Notes under the pieces: generated by a model
Told to the model about the DNA's origin: nothing
The model's input: the letters and a program-made list of their open reading frames with translations, nothing else
Databases searched by the model: none
Translations under genes and position numbers: made by a program
Source: Chloroflexota bacterium
Lineage (GTDB): Bacteria; Chloroflexota; Anaerolineae; Promineifilales; Promineifilaceae
Direction of reading: 5' to 3'
Assembly: GCA_020353135.1 (NCBI GenBank)
Contig: CP070688.1
Coordinates: 3,037,492-3,050,946 of the forward strand
Length of the DNA: 13,455 bases
In this document: positions 7,085-13,455 of the stretch, one piece after another
Position numbering within the stretch: the first letter of the stretch is position 1
How the letters are laid out: every line of letters begins with the position of its first letter

Positions 7085-7371
7085 ATCGACGAGTGGCTGT
7101 TATCGTAATCCTGGCCGCCATCTTGCTCGTGGGCTCGGTGGTCGCGGCCCAGCATGGCGAGTTCAAGATTCCCTGGCATAGAGTCGCCGGAGGCGGCGGG
7201 ACGTCCGTCGACGGCGATCGCTTTGCCCTGTCCGGCACCATCGGCCAGGCTGAAGCAGGCGAGTCTTCTGACGGAACCGCGTTCGTCTTGCGCGGCGGAT
7301 ATTGGCATGCGTCCGGCTCCGGTCCGGACGAAGTGAAGCTATTCGTGCCGCTGGTTCTCCGGCCGGAGTGA
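7081..7371 (+). CDS. Small secreted protein with C-terminal PLVLR tail
   Basis: This 96-residue protein starts inside the stop region of the large surface protein (ATGA overlap), implying coupled translation and a linked role. Residues 1-23 are a signal peptide (MNRR, a run of V/I/L/A, VVAAQ). The mature part has the motifs IPWHRVAGGGG, FALSGTIGQAEAG and FVLRGGYW, then a short linker and the terminal KLFVPLVLRPE. From memory, small proteins with this SGTIGQ...GGYW pattern and C-termini of the (Y/F)xPLVxR kind recur in secreted proteins of Chloroflexota. Their function is not established. The conserved end could be a sorting or attachment signal (inference). No catalytic motif and no cysteine are present. 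Confidence 0.85.
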   Translation: MNRRVAVIVILAAILLVGSVVAAQHGEFKIPWHRVAGGGGTSVDGDRFALSGTIGQAEAGESSDGTAFVLRGGYWHASGSGPDEVKLFVPLVLRPE

Positions 7372-7389
7372 AACGCAAACGTCGGGCAA

Positions 7390-7422
7390 AAACCCCGCAG
7401 GATTACGAATCCTACGGGGTTT
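7390..7422. terminator. Bidirectional intrinsic terminator
   Basis: AAACCCCG (7390-7397) pairs with CGGGGTTT (7415-7422), and AGGATT (7399-7404) pairs with AATCCT (7408-7413), around a 3-nt loop with a single C/A mismatch. It lies between convergent genes ending at 7371 (plus) and 7428 (minus). The A-run at 7388-7392 gives a five-T tract on the minus strand, while the plus strand has only TTT. Termination should therefore be stronger for the DUF362 transcript. Confidence 0.85.
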
Positions 7423-7427
7423 GGGGA

Positions 7428-8480
7428 TTACAGACCATAACGTGACAGCAGGCGCAGAATGTGCTTCATGATTCTGCGGATGAAGAGCACCGAGCGGTAC
7501 CTGATCTTCGGCGGGAAAGCGGGATCCATTTCACTGCTGATGAAGCCTAGCCAATTGGCATAGGTATAATATTCCTCGCCGACATCCATCATCTTGTCCA
7601 GAAGGTCGGGTACGTTGGACCAATCTTCGTAGGTTGACTTGTCGCCAATCCACTCGACCTCGGGTAAACCAAAGGCGGTCGTGGCCAACGTGAAAATGCG
7701 ACTATCCTGCGGGTCCAAGCCCATCTTCTTGGAGCCAACCCATTCCACGGCGATGATGCTCTCGCCGCCGATGATAGTTTTCGTGTGCCGAGGCGAATAG
7801 TCGGCCTTCAGACCCATCAAGCCGTCGGCGCTCCAGTAAGCGTCTATGAGGCCGTAGTGACATGGGAAGTGCTTGAGAGCTTCGATAGTCGGCCAGTCGA
7901 ATTCGCGGATCTTGTGATATTCCTTGAACTTGTTCTGCAGGGGCAGGCAGCCATAGATGTTCTTGAGGGTGAGGGTCGAATAGCTTGAGACGTGAGTCTT
8001 GTTCTTGGCGAAAGACACGCGAAAATCGGCGTCACGCCAGGCGGGGCCGACCCAGTGTTTGCCCAACCGGCCTCCGTAATCATAGGGCTCCATTTCCTCG
8101 GTCAGATCGGCAATGCGGTAGCCCTCACCTGAATAGCCAAAGAACGTGGCCACCGTATGCACATCACGGTGTTTGAACCAGTTGCCGAATACGTTTTGCG
8201 ACTCGACGATGGCGACATTCGAAAAACCCCGGCCGACGATGGCATCGATTAGATACTCTACCAATTCCGGATCGGTGATGGTTGAGGGATCGTCCCGCGA
8301 ATAGGCCATCATGATGTTGGGCTTGATGGCGATGAGGAAATCCCCCTGGTTCTTGCCGGATTCGGACCAGCGGTGGTCCAGAAGCTCGAAGAAGCTTGAT
8401 TCCTCTAGAACCTGCCCCAGGGCGGCGGTCTTGTCGTCGTCTTTGACGACTACAACTCTTGAGAGCGTCTGCTGATCCAT
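7428..8480 (-). CDS. DUF362 domain-containing protein
   Basis: This 350-residue protein matches the DUF362 family in its ordered motifs: IKPNIMMAY with TITDPELVEYLI (residues 52-78), VAIVES (89-94), KNKTHVSSYSTLTLKNIYG with CLP (159-180), and IIGGESIIAVEWVGSKKMGLDP (236-257). The family has no firmly established general reaction. Many members carry ferredoxin-type cysteine clusters; this one has only isolated cysteines (178, 207) and so no visible iron-sulfur motif. The C-terminus (about 328-350) is a basic amphipathic helix that might touch the membrane. The frame extends upstream to an ATG at 8555, but a strong AAGGAGG at 8496-8490, 9 nt before the ATG at 8480, marks the real start. The gene is monocistronic: a terminator follows and a divergent kinase gene lies upstream. 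Confidence 0.88.
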   Translation of the reverse strand: MDQQTLSRVVVVKDDDKTAALGQVLEESSFFELLDHRWSESGKNQGDFLIAIKPNIMMAYSRDDPSTITDPELVEYLIDAIVGRGFSNVAIVESQNVFGNWFKHRDVHTVATFFGYSGEGYRIADLTEEMEPYDYGGRLGKHWVGPAWRDADFRVSFAKNKTHVSSYSTLTLKNIYGCLPLQNKFKEYHKIREFDWPTIEALKHFPCHYGLIDAYWSADGLMGLKADYSPRHTKTIIGGESIIAVEWVGSKKMGLDPQDSRIFTLATTAFGLPEVEWIGDKSTYEDWSNVPDLLDKMMDVGEEYYTYANWLGFISSEMDPAFPPKIRYRSVLFIRRIMKHILRLLSRYGL

Positions 8481-8489
8481 GACTGCCAG

Positions 8490-8496
8490 CCTCCTT
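8490..8496 (-). promoter_or_regulatory. Shine-Dalgarno deciding the DUF362 start
   Basis: The minus strand reads AAGGAGG with a 9-nt spacer to the ATG at 8480. No comparable site precedes the upstream in-frame ATG at 8555. Confidence 0.75.
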
Positions 8497-8543
8497 ATCG
8501 ATTGATGCCTGTCATCGGCCGTGATCAAGGGCAAGGCACTATT

Positions 8544-8549
8544 AGTATA
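8544..8549 (-). promoter_or_regulatory. Candidate -10 element for the DUF362 gene
   Basis: The minus strand reads TATACT (5/6 consensus), about 64 nt before the start at 8480. No good -35 hexamer is visible at the right spacing. An interrupted inverted repeat (GGTCA/TGACC, 8582-8596) further upstream could bind an activator shared with the divergent kinase gene. Confidence 0.32.
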
Positions 8550-8646
8550 ACGCAAATAGCCAAACGATTGCCTGAAAACCGGGTCATCTCTTGACCTTCA
8601 GAAGCTGGCTTGCTCATCCGGCGAGTTGTAGTACCGTTGGGACCTC

Positions 8647-9570
8647 ATGGACGAGCAATTGATCCACCTTGACGTACTGTGCGTGGGCACTGCCGCTTAT
8701 GACCTGATCTTCTCGATAGACGATCATCTAGGGCCTGACGAAAAACGGGCCGCCAGCGACCTGGTCCGCTGCGGCGGCGGCCCGGCGGCCAATGCGGCGG
8801 TCACGATCTGCCGCCAGGGTCACAGCGCCGCCTTCGCCGGATATCTTGGCCGCGATCTGTTTGGCGATGAGAATCTCAGGGAACTGGCGGCCGCCGGCGT
8901 GCGTACCGAACTCGTGGCCCGTGGCCCCCGGCCGACGCCTCTGTCGGCGATATTGGTCAAACCCGACGGCCGGCGTTCGCTGGTGTACTTCCGGGGTGCG
9001 GCCGGCAATCTGGCTTCAGACAGCATCGACTTCTCGTCAGTCTGGCCGAAAGTGATTCTCTTCGACGGGCACGAACCGCACATTTCCATACCCCTGGCCG
9101 ATTTCGCTCGAAAGCAAGGCATACCGATCATCCTCGATGCCGGATCGGTCCAGGAGGGAACAGTTGAATTGGCGAAACGGTGTGATCATCTGGTCTGCGC
9201 CGAGAGATTCGCCACTGACTACACTGGCGCGGAGAATGAAGAGGAAGCCCTGGACCGGCTGGCAGGTCTGGCGCCGACTGTGGTTGTTACCCTGGGCGAT
9301 CGGGGAGCAATCTGGGCGAGGGGTCAAGAGCGTGGCCGCCAGCCGGCCTTCGCAGTTGAGGCGATCGATACGACCGGGGCTGGCGATATTTTTCATGGCG
9401 CCTACGCCGCGGCGCTAATCGAGCGTAGGGATTGGTTGGCCACGCTGCGTTACGCGAGCGCGGCGGCCGCCTTGTGTTGCACCAAGATCGGCGCCCGCTT
9501 GGGCGTGCCGTCGAAAGGGGAGGTCGAGGCGTTTCTTGCCAGCGACCCGCCGGTTATAGGTGGCGGTTGA
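8647..9570 (+). CDS. PfkB-family carbohydrate kinase
   Basis: This 307-residue cytosolic kinase is of normal ribokinase-family length. It should transfer phosphate from ATP to a sugar or nucleoside. The N-terminal substrate-side signature is RCGGGPAANAAV (residues 41-52), followed by AGYLGRDLFGDE (64-75). The C-terminal signature DTTGAGDIFHGAYAAAL (241-257) carries the catalytic base Asp247 and the anion hole. Its closing motifs (FHGA, AALCCTKIGARLGVP) resemble, from memory, the branch containing sulfofructose kinase YihV, but no other sulfosugar gene is present, so the substrate is left open. No strong Shine-Dalgarno precedes the ATG. The 3' end overlaps the convergent S9 peptidase gene by 17 bp. 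Confidence 0.92.
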   Translation: MDEQLIHLDVLCVGTAAYDLIFSIDDHLGPDEKRAASDLVRCGGGPAANAAVTICRQGHSAAFAGYLGRDLFGDENLRELAAAGVRTELVARGPRPTPLSAILVKPDGRRSLVYFRGAAGNLASDSIDFSSVWPKVILFDGHEPHISIPLADFARKQGIPIILDAGSVQEGTVELAKRCDHLVCAERFATDYTGAENEEEALDRLAGLAPTVVVTLGDRGAIWARGQERGRQPAFAVEAIDTTGAGDIFHGAYAAALIERRDWLATLRYASAAAALCCTKIGARLGVPSKGEVEAFLASDPPVIGGG

Positions 9571-11416
9571 GGAAGTCGACCACGGCCGGATAGGCGACGA
9601 GCTTGTTCTTAAGTTTGTGAATGCCATGACCCTCGTCGTCGAATACCAGGAACTCAACTGGAACCTCCCGGGCTTTCAGCGCCTCGACCAACTGCTCGGC
9701 TTCGCTCAGGGGAACCCGGGGATCGTTGGCGCCGTGAATGACCATCATGGGCGCGACGATCTGGTCCACCTGGTGGATGGGTGAGATGCTTTCCAGAACC
9801 TGGCGGTCATGCTCCAGGCTGCCATACTCAGCTTCGCGGTGGGCGCGTCGATAATCGCTGGTGTTTTCCAGGAAGGTGACGAAGTCGCTGATACCAACGA
9901 CGTCGACGCCGGCAGCCCACCAGTTCGGGTAGTTGGTCAAGGCGGCCAGGACCATGAAGCCGCCGTAGCTGCCGCCGTAAACGACGATGCGTTCGCCGTC
10001 GACATCCGGCCGCTCCCGTAGCCACAGGGCGGCGTGGGCCAGGTCGGCCACTGAATCCAATCGTTTCTCCACGTCGTCCAGGTGGCTGTAATCTTTTCCG
10101 TACCCGGTCGAGCCACGCACGTTTGGAGCCAGGACCGCATAGCCGTTCTGCACGAAATACTGAATGAAAAAATGGAAGAAGGGCTTGAATTGCCACTCCG
10201 GCCCGCCATGGACGAAGACGATGACCGGCAAAGGCTCATCAGTCACGTCCGCCGGCTTATAGAACCAGGCCGGTATGGAAGGCACGCCGTCAGGCCGGTC
10301 GCTGTCGAAGGTCGGATAATGGACAAGCTCCGGGGCGATGAAATCCGCCAGAGGTAGGCCGCCGTGGGATGAACGAGTGACGGGCATCACGCGATCTGAA
10401 TCCAGGTCCCAAATGAAGACGTCCGACGTTCGAATCGCGCTGGTATAGGAAAATGCCAGCCGGCGGCCATCCGGGGAGAATTCCAGGTACCAATCCGACA
10501 AGGCCACGACGCCGGGCGCCTCGCCGGGCAGCGGCGCCTGGCGCTTCTGTCCGGTGTTGAGGTTCAGCAAGTATAGTTCCGATGCGCCCTGGACGTTCAC
10601 CGCATAAGCCAGGGATTGACCGTCGGGCGACAGGGCCAGGTATTCGGTATCCCAATCCAAAGCCAGCAGTGTTTCCAGGGCCGGCTTGGCCGATGGCGCG
10701 GCTCCCAAATCCAGACGGGCCAAACGCAGGAAGTCGCTATCGAGGTCGGTGTGCATGAATAGCGACCGGCCATCGGCCGCATAACAGATGTCGAGATAGC
10801 GGGCCTGGTCAGTTGACGGAGTGATCGACCGGACCGAACCGGCGACCAGATCGATCTCAAACAGTTCATTGTGGAATGAACTGACCATGCGATTGGCAGC
10901 TATCCGATGACCATCGGGCGAGAAGACCATCTGGCCCAGAAAACCAGGCCGGTCGTTCTGCCAGACCATCTGCGCCTGGCCGTCGAGGGCCTGAACATAG
11001 GCGTCGAAAAGACCGGGATCGCGCCGATTAGCCCCGAACGCAATCTGCCGGCCGTCGGCTGACCAGTCGCCAAAGATGTGTACGGCCGCTTCGTGACCCT
11101 CTGTCAGGGGGAGGTCGGCCGAACCGTCGCCAGATAGCAGGAAGAACTGGGAATTTTCGTCGCCGCCGGTGTCTTGGGCGTAGATCAACCGGCCGTCCCC
11201 GGGGCGAGGCGAAAAGGCGACTCGCATGACCCGGCTTTCGCCAAATGTCAACTGCTCTGGCCAGGCAATGCGGCCGGAATCGAAATCTGGTTCGATCATC
11301 CAGGCCTGCGGCACGCCGCCGATGTCGGCGATGAAGGCCAGGCGCCGGCCGTCCGAAGAGAAGCGTGGCCCATAGGCCGAGCGGACATTCAAGAATCGGT
11401 TAATTGAACTATTCAT
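9554..11416 (-). CDS. S9 family peptidase (prolyl oligopeptidase / acylaminoacyl-peptidase type)
   Basis: This 620-residue enzyme lacks a signal peptide and should be cytosolic. Residues 15-345 carry seven beta-propeller blades marked by FSPDGRRLAF-like motifs near 18, 67, 117, 164, 211, 261 and 311. Residues 375-620 are the alpha/beta hydrolase catalytic domain. It contains the oxyanion-region HGGPEW (403-408), nucleophile Ser483 in GGSYGG, Asp565 in HGANDPRVP and His597 in DEGHGIH. The triad is complete, so the enzyme is probably active on short peptides that can enter the propeller; it may be an acylaminoacyl-peptidase or a dipeptidyl/oligopeptidase. The gene lies 34 bp after the coiled-coil gene on the same strand, so it may be the third gene of the ParA operon. 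No Shine-Dalgarno is evident before the ATG. The 3' end overlaps the kinase gene by 17 bp with no terminator between them. Confidence 0.94.
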   Translation of the reverse strand: MNSSINRFLNVRSAYGPRFSSDGRRLAFIADIGGVPQAWMIEPDFDSGRIAWPEQLTFGESRVMRVAFSPRPGDGRLIYAQDTGGDENSQFFLLSGDGSADLPLTEGHEAAVHIFGDWSADGRQIAFGANRRDPGLFDAYVQALDGQAQMVWQNDRPGFLGQMVFSPDGHRIAANRMVSSFHNELFEIDLVAGSVRSITPSTDQARYLDICYAADGRSLFMHTDLDSDFLRLARLDLGAAPSAKPALETLLALDWDTEYLALSPDGQSLAYAVNVQGASELYLLNLNTGQKRQAPLPGEAPGVVALSDWYLEFSPDGRRLAFSYTSAIRTSDVFIWDLDSDRVMPVTRSSHGGLPLADFIAPELVHYPTFDSDRPDGVPSIPAWFYKPADVTDEPLPVIVFVHGGPEWQFKPFFHFFIQYFVQNGYAVLAPNVRGSTGYGKDYSHLDDVEKRLDSVADLAHAALWLRERPDVDGERIVVYGGSYGGFMVLAALTNYPNWWAAGVDVVGISDFVTFLENTSDYRRAHREAEYGSLEHDRQVLESISPIHQVDQIVAPMMVIHGANDPRVPLSEAEQLVEALKAREVPVEFLVFDDEGHGIHKLKNKLVAYPAVVDFLNRHL

Positions 11417-11450
11417 ATCGTCTGTGGGTGTAGGAGCGTTTTGGCGTGGT

Positions 11451-12188
11451 TTAGCGGCCGCGACTGAAGAGACCGCCGCGCCCCTTGGCGCTCTGGCCGG
11501 CCAACTCGCCTTCCAACTTGGCCAGTTTGGCTTCGGCCGTGGAGGCTCTCATTTGGGCGTTGGCCCGGGCTTGCCGTTCCTCTACCAGCATCTGCTCGAG
11601 CTTGGCTGCGTGTTGGACTTCCTTTTCCAGGGTCGCCCGTTCTCTCTCCAAGTCAATGCGAGCGCCTCGTTCTTCGGTCAGCTCGTCGGACAATTCAGCC
11701 ATCTTATCGGCCCGAAACTCCAGGGCGCCGATCTTGCGCTCCATTTCGATGCGAGCGGTCCGTTCTTCGTCCAGGTTCTTGAGCTGCGAGCGGGCCAAGT
11801 TGACCTCGCTTTCCATGACTGCAACCTTGCGTTCCAGCTCAAGCCTGGTCTTGCGCTCGACCTTCAATTCAGCCAATGCCTCTTCAGCCCGGGCGGCCTG
11901 GGCTTCCAGGCGGTAATGCTGCTTTTCCAGTCCCTGCCGTTGCCGTCGTTCGTCGGCCAATTCCGTTCGCAGTCCCTCGATGCGCTTGTTTGCTTCCTGG
12001 AGCAATAACTCGACCGAGCTCAATCCGCCGGCGACTGTTTCGGCCGCTTCAAGCGGTGAAGCTGGCTTGTCGGAAACCGATGCAGGCGCATCCTGGCTGC
12101 CTGAGGTCGAACCAGGATCAAATGTGTCAACGCTCTCCAAGGGATTGGTCGCTTTGTCTCTGGAATCTGATTTGGACTTTCTAGCCAT
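11451..12188 (-). CDS. Coiled-coil protein, likely partner of the ParA-family ATPase
   Basis: The 245-residue protein has three parts: a basic N-terminus (MARKSKSDSRDK), a Ser/Pro/Asp-rich flexible segment (about 13-55) and a long charged coiled coil (about 57-230), ending in a basic GRGGLFSRGR tail. The coiled coil holds five 31-residue repeats. There is no signal peptide, membrane segment or enzyme motif. The start at 12188 overlaps the stop of the ParA gene by 8 bp (ATGGCTAG), implying coupled translation. The frame is open to an ATG at 12332, but that start would lie deep inside the ParA gene and give an unlikely Arg-rich extension. Partners of ParA-type ATPases often use a basic N-terminus to trigger ATP hydrolysis and coiled coils to bind cargo, so this is the probable role (inference). 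The protein family is not recognised. Confidence 0.85.
   Translation of the reverse strand: MARKSKSDSRDKATNPLESVDTFDPGSTSGSQDAPASVSDKPASPLEAAETVAGGLSSVELLLQEANKRIEGLRTELADERRQRQGLEKQHYRLEAQAARAEEALAELKVERKTRLELERKVAVMESEVNLARSQLKNLDEERTARIEMERKIGALEFRADKMAELSDELTEERGARIDLERERATLEKEVQHAAKLEQMLVEERQARANAQMRASTAEAKLAKLEGELAGQSAKGRGGLFSRGR
11499..11963 (-). repeat. Five coding repeats of 93 bp (31 residues) in the coiled coil
   Basis: In the 245-residue numbering, the units are 76-106, 107-137, 138-168, 169-199 and 200-230. The Arg of the shared ER pair falls at 81, 112, 143, 174 and 205, an exact 31-residue step. The core pattern is xLxxERxxRxxLE, seen as ELKVERKTRLELERK, NLDEERTARIEMERK and ELTEERGARIDLERE. 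The first and fifth units are the most divergent. Confidence 0.88.
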
Positions 12189-13101
12189 CGTACACTCTGT
12201 TAACCAGATTTTGATAGGCAACCGTCGCCGGGTTGCGTTGATAGGGGTCAATTTCGAACACCGTGGTTTGATACGCCGGCGCTTCGGCCACGATCTGGCT
12301 GCGAGGAACGGGATCGGAGACCAATGAGCCATGCTTCTCGCGCAGCGCGGTTAGCATTTCTCGATCCAGACGCTGGCGTTCCATGCAGAAGGTAGGCACG
12401 ATCGAATGGACGGTCGTGTTGCCGCCTCGTGTTTGCATGTCGCGGATGTAATCGAGGTTTTGCCCGGTGCCGGCCATGCTTAGATAGTCCGGCTTGACAG
12501 GCACGACGGCCGAATCGGCATATTGGTAGACCGCCTGCGCCAGTAAGTCGAGTCCCGGCGCGTTATCCAGGATGACGAAGGCGAATCGCTCGTTGGCCAG
12601 GACGAATCTACGCCGTAACAAGGCCAGCAACCACTGGACCTTGCTATCATAGCCGGCGATGACATACTCCAGCGATTGACTGTATATGGATTCCTTGGCT
12701 GCTTCCAATTTGTCGGAAGAAGGAAGCAGCCACAGATTGGGTCGCGGGTAGCCATCGGAAGAACGGTCGGCCGAAATCACGGCCTGGTTCAGGCTTTGCC
12801 GGCCTAGCAGGACTTCGCCAACATCTGCTTCGCCTGGTTCCACACCCAGGGCGCGGGCGCAATGCCCCTGGGCATCGAAGTCGACCAGCAGTACGTGGCC
12901 GTCGGTGTAGTAGTAGCGGCCCTGATGACGGAATAATTGCCCGGGGTCAGGCACTTTGCCCAGATCACTGGTCTTGACGAGGCGAATCAGCTTGAGCGAG
13001 AGACCGTGAGCCAGGCTGACGGCCGTGGTCGTCTTGGCTACGCCGCCTTTTCGATTGATGATCGCCAATACCTGGGCTGATGCTTTTGTGTCGCTGGCCA
13101 T
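12181..13101 (-). CDS. ParA-family ATPase with an insertion after the P-loop helix
   Basis: This 306-residue protein is a deviant-Walker-A (ParA/MinD) ATPase. The P-loop is NRKGGVAKTTT with signature Lys18 and Lys23; Ala replaces the usual Gly before the second Lys. LLVDFDAQGH (71-80) is the Walker A' strand with Asp74 and Asp76. FVILDNAPGLD (175-185) is the Walker B region with Asp179. PVKPDYLSMAG (201-211) matches the usual nucleotide-base loop. About 28 extra residues (roughly 39-67, including PDPGQLFRHQGRYYYTDG) lie between the P-loop helix and the Walker A' strand, where typical ParAs have a short GxxV turn. Such ATPases dimerise with ATP, bind DNA or membrane, and position plasmids, chromosomes or protein cargos. 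No ParB, helix-turn-helix or parS-like site is in view. The next gene, overlapping by 8 bp, is the coiled-coil partner. A modest AGGGA precedes the ATG. Confidence 0.92.
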   Translation of the reverse strand: MASDTKASAQVLAIINRKGGVAKTTTAVSLAHGLSLKLIRLVKTSDLGKVPDPGQLFRHQGRYYYTDGHVLLVDFDAQGHCARALGVEPGEADVGEVLLGRQSLNQAVISADRSSDGYPRPNLWLLPSSDKLEAAKESIYSQSLEYVIAGYDSKVQWLLALLRRRFVLANERFAFVILDNAPGLDLLAQAVYQYADSAVVPVKPDYLSMAGTGQNLDYIRDMQTRGGNTTVHSIVPTFCMERQRLDREMLTALREKHGSLVSDPVPRSQIVAEAPAYQTTVFEIDPYQRNPATVAYQNLVNRVYDG

Positions 13102-13133
13102 TTATCCCTGTCTCATTCGTAACAGCTAGGCCG

Positions 13134-13142
13134 ATTTTACCA
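13134..13142 (-). promoter_or_regulatory. Candidate extended -10 promoter of the ParA operon
   Basis: The minus strand reads TGGTAAAAT, an extended -10 (TGn plus a 5/6 hexamer), about 33 nt upstream of the ATG at 13101. No good -35 is visible, which extended -10 promoters tolerate. It would let the ParA operon be transcribed independently of the upstream esterase gene. Confidence 0.4.
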
Positions 13143-13200
13143 TAAGTCCCCCGCCGCTTACAGCGCCGCTAAAGGCTCAGCCGGTCGGCAAGCAAGGCGC

Positions 13201-13455
13201 TCACGGACAGGAAGGGTAGAGGTCCCGATCGTCCGGCCACAATGTCAGATGCCAATCGAGGTATTCTGGCAGATGTTCAGCCCAGTAGGCATCACTGTGA
13301 CCGCCCGGATTGACGCGGTATTCGTGGGCAATGCCAGCTCCGGTCAAAAGCTCGTGCAACTGGTCCTGCCCGGTCCGCAAGAAATCTTTCTCTCCTCTAT
13401 CCAGCCAAATGCGGGTGTTCGAGAGATCGGCCGTGGCATAGGTGGCCAGGGGATT
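13201..13455 (-). CDS. C-terminal part of a putative esterase (5' end outside window)
   Basis: The minus frame is open from the window edge to a TGA at 13203-13201, giving the last 84 residues. The segment reads as the end of an alpha/beta hydrolase of the esterase type. RIWLDRGEKDFL carries the candidate catalytic Asp, and RVNPGGHSDAYW the candidate catalytic His, followed by the final helix LPEYLDWHL. The nucleophile and the start lie outside the window, so substrate and secretion are unknown. It sits 99 bp upstream of the ParA gene on the same strand. No terminator is visible between them, so read-through is possible. Confidence 0.75.
   Translation of the reverse strand, partial: NPLATYATADLSNTRIWLDRGEKDFLRTGQDQLHELLTGAGIAHEYRVNPGGHSDAYWAEHLPEYLDWHLTLWPDDRDLYPSCP

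Noticed and set aside
8481..8555. 25-codon N-terminal extension of the DUF362 protein
   Set aside because: A strong Shine-Dalgarno sits directly before the internal ATG at 8480, and the extension crosses the candidate -10 element.
12189..12332. 48-codon N-terminal extension of the coiled-coil protein
   Set aside because: It lies wholly inside the ParA gene in another frame, reads as an Arg-rich shadow peptide, and is not needed given the coupled ATG at 12188.
12181..13101. ParA gene as part of a chromosomal origin-proximal parAB locus
   Set aside because: No parB, parS-like palindrome, gidB, dnaA or rRNA gene is in view, and the coupled gene is a coiled-coil protein.

Overview
The window is about 13.5 kb of moderately GC-rich bacterial DNA. 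It looks like a member of the Chloroflexota (Anaerolineae/Caldilineae type). This is inferred from family content: a secreted repeat protein with a tail-fibre-type self-cleaving domain, a small secreted protein ending in a PLVLR tail, a hydrolase-cyclase fusion and a cytosolic S9 peptidase. No rRNA or other taxonomic marker is present. Genes are densely packed, and no tRNA, insertion sequence or CRISPR array was seen.

Layout from left to right. (1) Positions 1-1032, minus strand: a secreted protein of 103-residue carboxypeptidase-regulatory-like repeats, cut by the left edge. (2) 1033-1469: the only long non-coding stretch, with candidate divergent promoters and two perfect inverted repeats. 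(3) 1470-2915, plus: an alpha/beta hydrolase fused to a class III nucleotide cyclase. (4) 3047-7084, plus: a 1345-residue surface protein built of a signal peptide, an N-terminal beta domain, an 18-copy glycine-rich repeat array, a seven-bladed LVIVD propeller, an intramolecular chaperone/peptidase S74 domain and a C-terminal membrane anchor. It is translationally coupled (ATGA) to a 96-residue secreted protein at 7081-7371. (5) A bidirectional terminator at 7390-7422 separates these from a convergent DUF362 gene (7428-8480, minus). (6) 8647-9570, plus: a PfkB-family sugar kinase, divergent from the DUF362 gene. It overlaps the end of (7) by 17 bp. (7) A minus-strand run reading from right to left: ParA-family ATPase (13101-12181), coiled-coil protein (12188-11451, 8-bp overlap) and S9 peptidase (11416-9554, 34-bp gap). 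(8) The last 84 codons of an esterase (13455-13201, minus), cut by the right edge.

Two regions stand out. The ParA ATPase has no ParB partner. Instead it is coupled to a protein with a lysine/arginine-rich N-terminus and a coiled coil made of five exact 31-residue repeats. This is the arrangement expected of a ParA-type cargo-positioning pair, possibly an undescribed one. The large surface protein places a Ser-Lys self-cleaving trimeric chaperone domain between its repeat/propeller ectodomain and its only C-terminal membrane anchor. If the domain is active, the protein would release itself from the membrane, as the eukaryotic factor MYRF does. The cyclase fusion is also notable because it carries Arg where adenylate cyclases carry the adenine-selecting Lys.
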